Assembly (NCBI GenBank): GCA_000750105.3
Contig: JPHH03000026.1
Location: 186,001 to 250,000, forward strand
Direction of reading: 5' to 3'
DNA: 64,000 nucleotides
Origin: Tolypocladium sp. Sup5 PDA-1
Lineage: Eukaryota; Ascomycota; Sordariomycetes; Hypocreales; Ophiocordycipitaceae
Shown here: positions 11,394 through 23,253 of the stretch, piece by piece
Layout of the letters: every line of letters begins with the position of its first letter
Position numbering within the stretch: position 1 is the stretch's first letter
Made by a program: the position numbers and the translations under genes
The notes under the pieces: model-generated
Databases searched by the model: none
Told to the model about the DNA's origin: nothing
Seen by the model: only the letters and a program-made list of their open reading frames with translations

Positions 11394-11418
11394 CTCCGCG
11401 GAGCGAACCTCCGCGGAG
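11394..11418. repeat. Pair of CTCCGCGGAG palindromes
   Basis: Two identical 10-bp perfect palindromes, CTCCGCGGAG, sit at 11394-11403 and 11409-11418, separated by 5 bases. The CCGCGG core with symmetric flanks resembles a dimeric zinc-cluster site. This is only a shape argument; no binding factor is implied. Confidence 0.6.
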
Positions 11419-12912
11419 TATATGTACATTGGACTCTTCATGAGAGGTCGAGCCGGGGGCCACAGGGGCTTGCACTACCGGTACATGCAGAGCGATGCGG
11501 GTGTAGTTGTACAAGGAGCTCACTGCCGTTGCATCTTACAAGTTGCAGCCCCCGCTAGTGTCCCTCATCTTCAGGTGTCACCGGACAAGATGAAAAGCGA
11601 GCCGTGTTGACAGGCGCCATCGGTTGTCCCGTCGAAGCTCACGGCACTCGCACGGGCCAAACCGCGTAGCCACAGCCTCGCCGTGCTCGCGGCATTGTAT
11701 TGCTACAAGCTTCGTGCTTATGGTGCTAGTACCAACAAGGTGTACTTCGTACCTCCTTTCGGGTAAGGAGGAAGGGGAAACGAGATGCCATCTTCATGCA
11801 AGGCAGGGATTTGGCTGGTAGTGGTAGGGCCGCTCTAGGGTCGCAGCGCAGTAGAGCTGCATCGGACGGGACGCAGCATGTGAGAGGGGTTCATTGGACT
11901 GCTGGACGAGTATGTAGTCCGTACTGACGACGCAATGCCTGCCAGCCGCAGAAGGATTCCGGCTCTTTGCTCGCAGCACGCCTGCTCGGAGATGTACGGC
12001 GATGGCGGGGGAGACGGCTGATGCTCCCATGATGCTGCCTTGATGCTGGCTGCGTGGATTGGCACCCCACGCGATGTGACCACGGAGTGGTGGTGACATG
12101 TGTGAAGGATCAAGAAGGCGTTTTGTGCCTTGTTGAGGATGGACCGTGATTTGTTGCCCTCGTCCACCTTGACGAGGCAGAGCATCTTGCATCCGGAGTG
12201 GCTCACCCCGGAAATGTTCTCGAACATTTGAGTGCTGCCTGGCAAAGTTTGCCAAAGTCGCCGTGGCCAATGAGGGGTCGCGATTCACCAAAGTTGATCG
12301 GCTCGGGCTGTCTTTCTCCGCCGCCGAAGCGGAGCGCGCGCGGGGGTCACGGCAATGGAAACTCGGGCCGAGTGCGAATCGCGGGAACGGGGTGCAAAGT
12401 AAAAAAAGCCTTCAACAAAAACCTTCGACGAGCCCCGGTATTACTGCCAGGAAGGTCCCTCCCGCCGACGCCGATGTACGATAGACAGACGGGTCCGTGG
12501 GGGCCACTCCAGGTAGGTTCGCCGCAAGGCAGCCGCCAAGGCCAGGGCCAACAAACAAAGTGGTGTGCGAGGACGCTGAATCGCCCACCAGACGATGGAA
12601 CGATTCTGTTAGTGCTGGGCGGGCAATTGGCAGGGTACAGTACTGTAGGTACGGACTAGCTAGGGCAGAGAATGCGAGATCTGTGCCCCACTCGGAGTCG
12701 GCCGAGTGAGGGACGATACGGCCGACAGAATCAGCATGGGTGATGCGGCACTGCAGCAGAAGGATCGCAGCCTGTCCTGCAAAAAACGTGGCAGGATGGG
12801 ATGCAGCGCAGCAGTGCTCGTACGGAGTACCTATGATAAGAATGCAAGGATGTTGAGTAAGTTCTGCGTCGTCGTTCTTGGCCGGACCCATGTCAGGAGG
12901 ACAGCACCCGTA

Positions 12913-12940
12913 AGCTGGCTGGCTGGCTGGCTGGTTGGAT
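12913..12940. repeat. (GGCT)n microsatellite
   Basis: About five GGCT units, followed by decayed GGTT and GGAT copies, in the gene desert. Confidence 0.75.
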
Positions 12941-14256
12941 GGCTGCCTGCATCGTGCCGTCGATTTGTCAACCGCCTCGGGCCTTGTTGGTGTAATTAGG
13001 CAAGGTAGCTTGCGCCCTCTCTTCCAGTGACGGGGCCAAGCCCAAGGAAAAGATTGAATTTCTTCGAGTCCTCACGATGACTGGCGGAATAATCCATTGC
13101 AAGCCTTGCCAGCCTACTCCGTAGCTGTGGCGGAATCTGCCCGACAGATGACCCCGCCCCTTCCATATCTGCATCTGTGTGTCTATTCCAGCCAGACGTA
13201 GGGACTACTCCGTACCGAAAGCCTGGAGAGACATTCGACATTCTTCCTAGGCATTATCGGTTCCGTTACCTCCGGCAGTTACCCTCTGGCGCAAGCATGC
13301 GACAAGAGGGAACAAGGGCGCGTGGCAGAAGCGTCGCGACTGCACGTGGCAGTTGGCCGACGCAGTGGACTGCAGCAATCACCGTGCGTTTGCTCCCTCT
13401 CACAATCAATCACACTGTCATTATTCCCCGACGCACGAGATGCATCGTCAACGATCTCCGCGAGCGGCATGATTTCTTTTTCACGTTGGATCGGCAGGCC
13501 GCTTGCTCAGAACCACTGCCGCTCTCTGCTCGACGAGGACCCTGAAGTTTCCAATTGGAGTCGACGGACAATCGGCGCAATTCAATCAGCGAAAGAGTGA
13601 AAGAGCTCCCGCTAGGTGCAATTTGGCAGTCGCTCGGCGGGCTCCGGCGCTGGGACCGGCTTTTACGGTCGGTGCTAACAGGTCATGACATCAGACGTCG
13701 ACAAGCCAGCGAGGCGGTCATGATACACTCGCAATTGGCTGAGCAGGATCCATGGGCTTGAGCTTAAACGCGAGGATGGAATGCATGGTGCAAGTCGTAA
13801 ATATACAGATAACTTGCTGCCTCTGTTCGACTTGCAGCCACTCGCCTCGACGGACAGAGGCAAGAGAGGAATACACGAGCAGCACATTTGCGGTGTGCCA
13901 TCGCATCGTCACGGCCGTGAGACATGCCTGTATCCGTCATTCCGTCCTCGTGGGAAACGAGGGAAGCACAGTGCGAGGCGTGGGCGACGCGGAGAAATCA
14001 AGGCTTGCTGGAGGGGGTGTCGCTGCAAACGTGGCAGATTCGGGCGACACAGACCAGGAGGGCGCATCAAGAGGGGGCGTGTGCCCCGTGATGCAATCAA
14101 CGGTGAGCGAGGCAAGCCCAGTCCCGTGGCCCTGCCCGTTCCCCGCCAGACGGAGGGAATGCCACGTGGATTTGAAGAAGCCACGCGCAGTCTTGCGTCC
14201 AAGCCAGGGGCACAGGGCATGCTTGTGCTACGAGTACAGGGGAGGGGCTGGTTTGA

Positions 14257-14284
14257 ATCAGCGCGACTTTATCAGCGCGACTTT
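14257..14284. repeat. Perfect 14-bp tandem duplication
   Basis: ATCAGCGCGACTTT occurs twice head to tail with no spacer. It is non-coding. Confidence 0.8.
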
Positions 14285-17200
14285 GTAAGACACTCACAGA
14301 GGTATCAGTCCAACACCTCGACCGATTGAGACGACAGGCCTGGCTGCGGGCGTAAAATATTTGTACTGGAAGGAATTCCTGCGCTGGCAGATTGACAAGG
14401 AAGGAAGAGCCTCGGACACTTTTGTTTGGTGTTGGGGCTTCCACGCCGCCGCCGGTGCGCAGGCTCTCTGTTTGCTGCTCAAACACCCTTCATCCATGCA
14501 TCGCCCAATGCTGCGCATGCCAAACCTCAGTCGGCGAGCCGACAAAAGAAACGATAGTTTTTTAATACTTCCCGTCCCTTGCTCGCCTGATTCATTCGCA
14601 GGAGCCCCAGTCTTTGCAAAGTCACGCCTCGTGGTGGCTAATCGCGATCTGAAACATCAATAAGGAGCCTGGCGACTCCATCGACCTGTCAGTGTCGCTC
14701 CACCGGGACTCTGGATGGGACGCTGTCAAGCTGTTGAGTTGGGTTGGGGGAACATGCAATAGAAAATGGCCCCCAACAGGCCGAGTCATAATGCACAGGC
14801 GCAGGCACAGGCATGGGTATTCGGAATCTTGCCAGCCGGCCGGACATCTGATCACGAAGAACAAGCATCAGGGGCCGCGCCATGTCTCCATCACTGCTCC
14901 CTGCCATGCCACATGGCATTGCCGCCACGGACGGGCAGATGAGTGCCGGTGACGGCTACCGAAAGCCCAGACGTTTCAGCGAACACGCAGAGACGCAGAC
15001 ATGGTTGTGGACGGAATACGAATGAGAGAAGAGATCATTCGTGGCGCAGGGCAGGCTCAGCATTTTCCTCGAACCGCGTGACGCTGCGGAACGGGCAGTC
15101 CCGAGAACAAACGTGCTGTTCCCCGTTTGACGCACCGTCGAGTTCTGTCGCATGAACGAAGTACGGATACCCAATCTCCGTATCTCGAATCGCACAGTCA
15201 AACCCCCGGGGACTGGATGAAGTTGATGCGCGAGCGCCACCCCGGCACAGCCAGCACGTGGTTCGGCTCTTGAGATCGGCCATAGCCAAGTCTGGGCCTG
15301 CTTCGTGATGTTGGGGATGAGTGGAGGCCAGGCGCTGCGTCAAGACAAAGGACTCGTCTGTCCGCCTCTTTCTCTGTCACTTTTCTTTCTCCAGGGCCAT
15401 CTGTCTGGCGACCTCCACACCGCCTGCCGCCGGCAAAAACCAGTCGTTGCGGTGAAGATGTCGGTATCGCGGGACTGGCTTGACAGACTTGACTGGGTAC
15501 GTGACTCGCGATTAATAAACAGCAATCTGGGCTGGGCGGGTACGCTTTAGCAAGAGCAGCCCGGAGCGCCGAGAGGCCACCAGTCAGAAGAGCCATCACA
15601 CCACCGTTTGATCTCCGGCAAGACAGCATTTGCGAAGAGCTGGCTGCTGAGGAGTGGGTGGCAAACCCAGCCGGCCGGGGCTAAGAGGGGCAACCATCAG
15701 CACAGAAGAAACACGGCGCCCAGCCAGCCAGGAAGAGAAGCGGAGGGCTGCCCTCGAAAGTATCGAGTACTTTGCCATGTGTCGGCCTTCCACGCCACGC
15801 GGACAAACTGCACACTCCTCCCCTTCCCACGCCAATGCCCCTGGGCACAAACATGCAATTACGAGTATTCGAGAGCGCCACACCGCGAGCCCACGGGTGG
15901 AGTAGCACAGACAGAACGGACGGTTGCTTTGTCAATTTGATGCAGAACCGGAATGGGCTTCTTGCAGCCTGCTTTTCGAGGACCTTGCTGGAGGTCCTGA
16001 CTCTCCTGGCGCCGCTGCCGCTGCCGCTACCGCCGATGCCCGCTGGACGATAAAGCATGGCAGGCCTGCCTAGTCCGCAATCCGCATTGCTGCCCCTACC
16101 CGACTCTAGACTCAGCCCGTTCAGGAGCCGAGATGAGGGGCAGCGCTGCGATTCGATCACAGTCCGAGCCGACAGTCTGATTTCGTATGTAGTCCTATGC
16201 TACGGTTACTCGTACGGTTCGTAATGAGGCCCCAGCAGGCCAAGAGCCCAGCCACCCACCACCGGCCACGAGGGCGCCATTCGCGACACAACTAGGCAGG
16301 TGTCTTGGTGTTGTCCCTGACCAAGAGGGGCGGCTCTGCTGATCCTGCGGACGCCATGGCGGAACCGCGGGCCTTGGTTCCTCTGATTGTGCGAGCAGGC
16401 CCGGTTGTCGGATCGTGTGGTTTGTGACCCAGCCAACACCAACAAAGGAACTGCACGCAACACGACACCAGACGGCAACATGCAACATCTCTCTCGCTTT
16501 ACGGAGCACGAACAGACCAATGCGGTATTGTTCAACGCCGGCAGGCCTCATTAGGATCCCCCCATCTTCATGTAGAGGCGGCTGCGGTGACACCAGGCAA
16601 ACGGTTCGTGAGCACCAAGGCCCCCGGTGTCAGCACGCAGACTTGTCTGAAGCACGCTGGTCCCTGTCGATTGTCTTGCTCGACGAAGCACAAGACGATA
16701 ATGTTCGGTGGCTGGGGGGGGTCTCGAAGCTTGTCCGCCGTGGTCCCACGAGCAAACCACACCCCCCTCCATTTTAACCATCTCGGTTTGGTGTTACCTG
16801 AAGCCACTCCACCACCGCGCGGGCCCTCTCGACGTGCCCGCCCGCATCTCTCAAGGATGGAGCGGCAATTATTGTTCAGAGGTGCTTGATCGTGCCCAGC
16901 CTCTACCCGCCCGATAGCCGCCGAGCTGCCTCAATGGCGTGGCCGGTGGGTACGAGACTTCAGGCTTGTGGTTCTCGAAGTCGTCTGAGCAGTCGACCCA
17001 CGTGGATCGCGCAGTTCGCCGAAACCAGCGGCTTTATTCCGGGTATGAAGTTCCTGGTTACCACACCGCTGCGGCATAGGCGGAGACACCCGCTTGGTGT
17101 CTCGACGACTCTTCGCCCACGGCCGAGTTAACATTCGACTCAAGGTTGCCCTCCGTTATTGCAAACGGAACGGACGGAACGGACGGAACGGCTGGATGGG

Positions 17201-18534
17201 CGTCTCAAGTTGAACAGCCAAGACGGTGTTCGTCCACCGGCCTGCCCTGGACGCCTCACTACCTACGGGTACCCGCACGAGGCCTTTCATGAGGACGCTG
17301 TCGATCATGGCATCATACATGCAGCGGTTACGTATACGTATACCTTGACGGCGGTGTGTTGACGCCATGTCTTGCGCTCGTCTCCGTGATGAAACCCGGT
17401 CTGTTTGCTGCCTTCTTGGCCTCGGATGCCAGCCCCTTCGCGTCTGCGCTGCTTCCGAGGCTCGGGCGTGCCGCTGTGGGGACTGCCATGGCGCTGCCGA
17501 CCTCCGCCAGAAACCGAATCGGGGCCGTGTCCCGCATTGTGTCGGCGTTGCTCCCCGAGATCGTCTGCCGGCGTTTGTCATCTGGCGTGTGTCCCTTGTC
17601 ACCCTGTCGCATCTGCCGATATCATGAGGTTTCATCTTTCTCGCGGGCACGCCTCGCTTATTGTTTCCCCATTGCCCGGCCCCTCTCTTGTCAAAGATGG
17701 AGGCTCAGGTTTCCGCTTTGCCCCCCCGTGCGGAAGTCGGGAGATGTGCTGAGGGATGTGCTGAGGGATGTACGATGCAGGCTGCATGCATCTGGGCAAG
17801 GCGGACAAAACGTGGCCCTGCATTGGCCCATTAGTAGGCACTCTTCCTGCATCATCTGCGAATCTGGCCGCAGGGGTCTCGAAACCCATCGCTCCCCGTT
17901 GCTGTTGGGCGGCCCGTCCCCAACACATCCATCGTGCCATTGATCTTGTCAAGCTTGTGTTCGCTGCCGCTGCCGCTTCCGCTGCCGACCAGGAGGGCAT
18001 AGCGCATCCGCGACGCCGATCTCACCGGCCCCCCTTCCCGCTGACATGCAGTGTGGATGGAGCAAGATGCAAGACGACAGCATCCCCGGCAGAGAGAGGC
18101 AAACCGACATGCCCTCCGACGTGATACCTGTGTTAACCCCATCCCTGAGGAACCGGACATTGTTGCAGAGAGTTCCATTGGCGATGGGGCAAAACGCCCA
18201 ACGCCAGAGCTGAGCCGCGGGATGCCGCTGACATGTGAACAAGCCGTGGCACTCTGGCGTGTGCGCTGGGCCAATTGATTCGATTTGGGCGCACAGACTC
18301 TGGCTGCTCGCTCGCTTGGCTGGATAACAAAGCTTCGCCTCGAAGCAAGCCCCGTCTCTGGAGTGGCATGATTCCGGATACCTATCTGTGCTCTTATCGC
18401 GGACATTTCTTGATGCATCGCATGCCCCCTCCGCGTCCTGCGGCCCTGGGGTGCAGACGCCCGTTGCATGCAGGTACACGCCACAACCACGAGGTCCCAC
18501 GGTGCGGTGATGTGGCCTTCTTCCCAGCTTCCCG

Positions 18535-18573
18535 CCACCGCCGCGGAGGATGGCCCATCCTCCGCGGCGGTGG
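18535..18573. repeat. Perfect 39-bp inverted repeat
   Basis: The arm CCACCGCCGCGGAGGATGG (18535-18553) is followed, after one C, by its exact reverse complement (18555-18573). Both arms are GC-rich, so a stable hairpin in RNA or a cruciform in DNA could form. It is about 780 bases beyond the 3' end of CDC73, in non-coding sequence. Confidence 0.9.
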
Positions 18574-19348
18574 TGATGGCGTCAAGCGCGTCAAGGGCGT
18601 GTAGGAGGAGAACCCCGGAGCGGCTGCCGTCGAGATGATGCGGGCGTATGTTAGTCGAGCTAGCTGCAGATATGGTTCTCGCCGGGGTCTTGCGCTGACC
18701 TTGCGCTTCAGATTGGACTTATACAAGTAATACTTCCTTCCACTTGTTCCTTCGTGGTGTCGCGTGAGGAACGGGCTTCAACCTGGAACCTTGTAGGCCG
18801 GGCCACAGCTGCAGGCTTGGCAGCGTCCTAGGCGTCGTGTCCAGCTACGGACGTAAAGCAATCGTGATCGTGTAGTTTAATTTGTGGCAAGGCATGGCTT
18901 GCTTGGTAAGGATGCGCACATGTCCAACAAGACGCGATATCCCAGCGCGACTTGTAGAGACATATGCGCCGCTGGGCATGGCTCGGAATGCACCATCAAT
19001 GCTGGCGCGGTTACGCATCGTCATCCTCCTTGGACGTCAGGACGTGCTCTATTTCCATTTGCAAGATGCAATATACATGTCCGGCTCCGAGATGCCTTCG
19101 CCAGTCCTTCACGTCTCTGGGCCGCAGTATGCTCGAGCATGTGTCTTTTTCCACTCCCTCGTCCGTTTCCGAACACCTCCCTGCCGTCCGTATCAAATGA
19201 AGAAAAATCCCAACGCCATCGCTAGTCTCTCGGCGGCTACCCAAGTCAGGTGCGCTCGGCACGGCGGCAGCAACCTAGCAAGGTGTAAAAAGAGAGAAAA
19301 CAGGTGAACAAACCAACCTCGTAACCTCGAAGGATGGTCCGCCGCGGT

Positions 19349-20636
19349 CTATATAGACGCAGGCGCGGCATCCGCCCTCCACCCCTTGCTCCGCATGTTC
19401 ATCTCAATCGTCTTCCAGATCTGCTCCACCACCTCCTTGTCCCTGAACCGGGACGCGTCCTGCCCGTCACCGCCCCTCCAGCGGTCCACGCCCGTCGACA
19501 GCACGCGGTGGCCCCAGCCGCGGACGTTGTCGGGCGCCTGCTCGCCGCGCCAGCCGACGAAGACGCCGAGCGTGTGCTTGAAGAGGTCGTTGGGGCTGCT
19601 CCACTTGTAGTTCTTGAACTGCCACGTCTGGCCAGTGGTGAAGACGGCGACGATGCGGTTCCAGTACTCGGGCTTGAACTGCTCAGAGCCCTCGACGAGG
19701 ATGAAACGCATGGGGCGGTTGGGGTCGATGCCGCGCATGGTGCGCTGGACGTGTAGCATGCTGGCCGTGGATGCGGCGGCGTCGGGGGGCACGAACTTGC
19801 CGTCCTCGAGGAACGAGCGGGCGTTGGACATGCGGAGGAGGGACGATGCCGAGGGTGAGAGCAGGATGATGGGGTCTGGTCGTCGCGAGGGGCCTTTTTG
19901 GTTGATCGAGAGGGATGGGTTGGCGCTCACGGCCGAGGCAGACTGGGACTTTTTCTGGATGAAAGGTACTGCGAGTTTTCGGACATGGGAGAAGTCCTGC
20001 TGAACGTTAGTCTTGCCACTCCCCACAGACGGGCGGAGCTTGATGGAAGTTTACCGTAGGCTTGATGCCCCTCAGGACGGTATTGCGGTCGCCCATCCGG
20101 CGCTCACCATCGTAGACGCTCGCGAGCCGCGGGTCCATGGTCCCCTTGCCCGCCCTCGCCTTCGCGGCCGACGACACGGCACCCGGCTTAGCCGCCGGCG
20201 CAGCTCCCGCGGCAGCAGCCTCCACATCCCCCGCCAGCGGCTTGATGTACTCACTCTCCTCGCTGGCGCCCTCGAGCCAGGTGATCAGATCCAGCCGCTC
20301 GATGAAGCCCAGGTTCTGGACCTTGCCCTCGGAGCCCGCGGCGGCGAGCTCGTCGTTGAGCGTCGTGGCCGAGGCATTGTACTCGGGGATGGCGAGCTCA
20401 CGATTCAGCCACGCAAAGTAGATGCTGCGCAGGTCGACGGGCTTGTCGTTGGAGATGAAGCGCGTGGGGGCGTCAAAGGGCAGCGCGGTGCCGCGGCTGG
20501 TGAACTGCAGGTGCGAGGCCTGGGCGAGGGCCGCCTCTGCGGCGCCCGGGTCGTCGGACGGGCTGGGGATGAAGGGGCTGCCGGAGGAGATGGCCTGCCG
20601 GAGGAGGAGGAGGGGGTCTTGGTCGGCGAGGGCCAT
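19349..20636 (-). CDS. CDC73: Paf1 complex subunit Cdc73
   Basis: Two exons (20055-20636 and 19349-19996) encode 409 residues; the intron is 19997-20054 (58 nt). Cdc73 is a nuclear subunit of the Paf1 complex, which travels with RNA polymerase II and supports elongation and histone modification. The N-terminal half begins DPLLLLRQAI and contains YFAWLNRELAIPEYN. From about residue 240 the C-terminal Ras-like domain is clear: PIILLSPSASSLLRMSN, MRFILVEGSEQFKPEYWNR and TLGVFVGW. The length is close to yeast Cdc73. The ATG at 20636 opens directly into the conserved start. The splice joins GIKPT to DFSHVRKL in frame. Confidence 0.93.
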
Positions 20637-21439
20637 GATGGCGGGTGATGGGTGATGCTCGGCGGCTTGGTTCGCGAGGCAGTCTTCGAGGATTTGTGCG
20701 CGACGGTGGCGAGGGCCGCTAGCGTAGAGACGCGCGCAATTCGATGGCGTGCGCAGGCAGCGAAGGACGAGAACGACAGGAGGCCAAGGGTTCGGGAGCT
20801 CGCCGTCGTATATGTAAGGAGGTGATGTTGGTGGTGGTGGTGGTCGCGGTTCTTGGTTTGTCTGAGCTCAGAAAGCACAGTTGGAGAGCTTTGCAGAGCC
20901 GCCTTGGGCAGGGATGTGAACGTAACCTCTCGCAGCCACCAGCCAATCAGGAGCCTTCCCCAGCCGCAACTTGCAACTTGGAAGACTGTCTCAGTACCAT
21001 TCAACTCCTCCTATTGTTCTATAGTCTAATTACGCATCTATAGAGTACCCGAAGAACGAGATGAGATTTGGTTTTTAATTGAATGAAGCTGAAAGCGCCG
21101 GATTAAAGATGAGGCTCTGTAGCCCATTGCCAAGGTACTACGGGTGTACAGAGCCTTTGCGTCAACCGTTTGTGACACTCGCCCGTCCTCGGCATAGCGA
21201 CAAATGAATATGTAAATATAATGTCAAAGAATACTATATGCATTCATGCGAGTGGCATCGTTCTACGATCTATACACCATGCCAGACTGCTCCCCGCGGT
21301 TGCTCATGATGATCCAAAAGACATCCAACACCCAGCCATCGCCGATGCAATTGCTTCACAGCAGCAAGAAACCACCAACGCCGTAGCAACAAAAGACCGC
21401 CCGCCGCCCAGCCCAGACGCACCCCATCGCCAGTGCTTT
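20637..21439. other. Intergenic region, CDC73 promoter and LEU5 3' region
   Basis: These 803 bases separate two genes on the same strand. The part next to CDC73 is its promoter and leader; the part near 21050-21250 is AT-rich and fits the LEU5 3' end. No other gene is visible. Confidence 0.6.
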
Positions 21440-22735
21440 TTATATACCGAAAACGAGCTTCATGCGCTCGTACGTGTAGAAGCTGACCGCCGCCATGGGG
21501 ATCACCTTGACGTACCCAATCGTCAGCCCGATGAAGAAGCCCCGGATCCCCCGTTCTTGGAAGATGGTCCTGGCCGTCTCTCCGAGCTTCAGCCTGCGGC
21601 CGTCGCCGACCGCGCCGCCGACCTGCATCCGCCGCCGGATGACCTCGAGCGGGTATGATGACGTTTGGGAGATGAGGCCGGCTATGCCGCCAGCGCTCAG
21701 CTCGGCCCAGGAGCGCAGCGGCGCGGGCTTGTCGGTCGGCTGGTTCTTCCTCCTCGGGAGGGTCGTGTGCTGCGCGACGGAGGGGTGGCGCAGCAGGTCG
21801 CTGACGGTGTCGTGTGTCAAAAAGGACACGCCGGCGTACGGCAGCATGCCCAGGAGCGTAGGAAAGAAGCCCCGGTAGAAGTTTATGAAGCCGATCCGAG
21901 GCGCAGCAGACTCAACTGCTGTATTGGAAGCCCCTGCGACGGCAGACGGCGCATTGGGCAGCCTTGCGGCCGCCGCCTTCTCGACAGGATGCTCGTTGTA
22001 TATCTGTCGGCAGATGGACGTCAAGGATGAACGGCCCTCGCGCTTCGTCTCGAACGCGAGGCGCACGCGGGCGACTTCTAGCGGGTATGTGAAAAAGACG
22101 GAGGTGACGCCGGCAAGACTGCCGCTCAGCAGCCGCCGTATGGGTGTCTCGTGGTTTTTGTCGGGGATGATGACGGCTCGGATCTGTTCGTACGCGAGGA
22201 ACTTGATGCCGGCGTAGGGGAATATTCGAAGCAGCGTGGCAGAGTGACCCCTGTACAACCCGAGGACGCCTTCTGAGTGGTAAATGTCTCTCATGGCGGA
22301 CACGACGCCGAACGAGGACCCCGTGTACTTTGCGAACTGCGGGTTGCTGGCCTGGAAGAGGATCTTGACCCGGTCAAGCGGCGCGACGAGCGTCTTGGCC
22401 TGTTTGCGACAGCGTCAGCATGGTGCTCTCTGTCGGCCGCTTCTCATAATGTGTTGCGGGGGTATACTCACAGCGCAGCCTGCCATGCCGCCGGCAACGC
22501 CCGATCGCCAGACATAGTCCCAGGACCTCGTCGCCTGCTTGCGCGGCGTCAGCGCCTCGTCGTCGGTGGGACAGACGGCCGGGTCCTTCTTGTCCACGGC
22601 GGCGGCAGCAGCAGCAGCAGCAGAGACGCCGACATGCTGCCTTACTTGCTGGACCTGGTCGCGCGCAATCTCGGACATGGAAGGGGCATGGTCCACGAGG
22701 GCCGACGACGACGGCATTCCGGACTCTACCAGCAC
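21440..22735 (-). CDS. LEU5: Mitochondrial coenzyme A carrier, Leu5 type (SLC25A42-like)
   Basis: Two exons (22472-22735 and 21440-22399) encode 407 residues; the intron is 22400-22471 (72 nt). The protein is an inner-membrane solute carrier of the SLC25 family. Leu5-type members allow coenzyme A to accumulate in the matrix. Three carrier repeats are seen, with signatures APLDRVKILFQ, YPLEVARVR and YPLEVIRRR. The segments LFQASNPQFAKYTGS and GHSATLLRIFPYAGIKFLAYEQ are typical of Leu5. About 75 N-terminal residues are Ala-rich and variable. The splice joins GGMAGCA to AKTLVAPLD, as expected. The start ATG at 22735 is the best candidate, though an internal ATG (residue 7) is possible. The gene is divergent from the MT-A70 gene. 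Confidence 0.9.
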
Positions 22736-23253
22736 GTGGCTGGCTCGGGTGTTGAATTTGGCGTCTCACGGCACTGGCATGCCGGCGCGCGTCGTGCGGC
22801 GTGTATCCGGCGGTGCAGAGGAGCAAGTCCGCGAGCGTGGTTTGTGTCCCGAGGCACAATGCGGTTGCAGGAAGACAAAGAGTCGAGCTTCGCAGCGTGG
22901 TGTTTGTGAGTGTGGAGGAAAGCTGAGGCGGTCGGTGGTGAGGAATTTCCGGCTCACCACGGGACCCGGGGCAATGGGGAGCGGACGTCATCTGCAGCGC
23001 TTTCAGTGGTCACGCCCGCTGAAAGGGCCCGCGCCCCGTCCCCCAGCAGGTGTCCATGCAGTGACCGGTTTTCTGGGGGACGGGAGGGCCGAGGCGGGGG
23101 GTAAGCCCGTCCCCAAGGGCGCCGGAGCGTTTCGAGCCGAGGATTGCCGAGGGGCTGGCACTGAGCCGAAGGTGCCTCCGCCAAAGCCTTCCACCCTCGT
23201 CTTGCCGAACCGCCGATGCCCTCTGAGAGGGCCAGGGTATGTAAGCCGGCTGC
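22736..23253. promoter_or_regulatory. Divergent promoter region, LEU5 / MT-A70 gene
   Basis: This 518-base region lies between two start codons facing away from each other. It is GC-rich, with no clear TATA box. Both promoters must lie in it or overlap the genes. Confidence 0.5.

Larger units (their letters stand above)
7516..19348. other. 11.8 kb gene desert upstream of flbA
   Basis: No open frame in this stretch shows conserved protein character, believable splicing or domain motifs. The long frames present are Arg/Pro/Ser-rich and overlap one another on both strands. The region lies between the start of flbA and the 3' end of CDC73, so nearly all of it is upstream of flbA. It contains a 15-base G run (7683-7697), GGCT and GGAAC-type short repeats near 12913-12940 and 17164-17190, several TACTCCGTA motifs, paired CTCCGCGGAG palindromes and a 39-bp inverted repeat. 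A non-coding transcript or a long flbA leader is possible but cannot be judged from sequence alone. Confidence 0.6.

Noticed and set aside
14245..14290. GCTG-loop-CAGC around TTTGAAT, T-arm-like
   Set aside because: Only a 4-bp stem, with the rest of a tRNA cloverleaf missing; the site is explained by a 14-bp tandem duplication.
13781..14329. 182-codon Arg/Gly-rich frame in the gene desert
   Set aside because: No conserved motif, biased composition, and a second overlapping frame of similar length; likely chance.
17356..17943. 195-codon frame in the gene desert
   Set aside because: Cys/Arg/Leu-rich without domain-like pattern, opposed by long frames on the other strand; no support as a gene.
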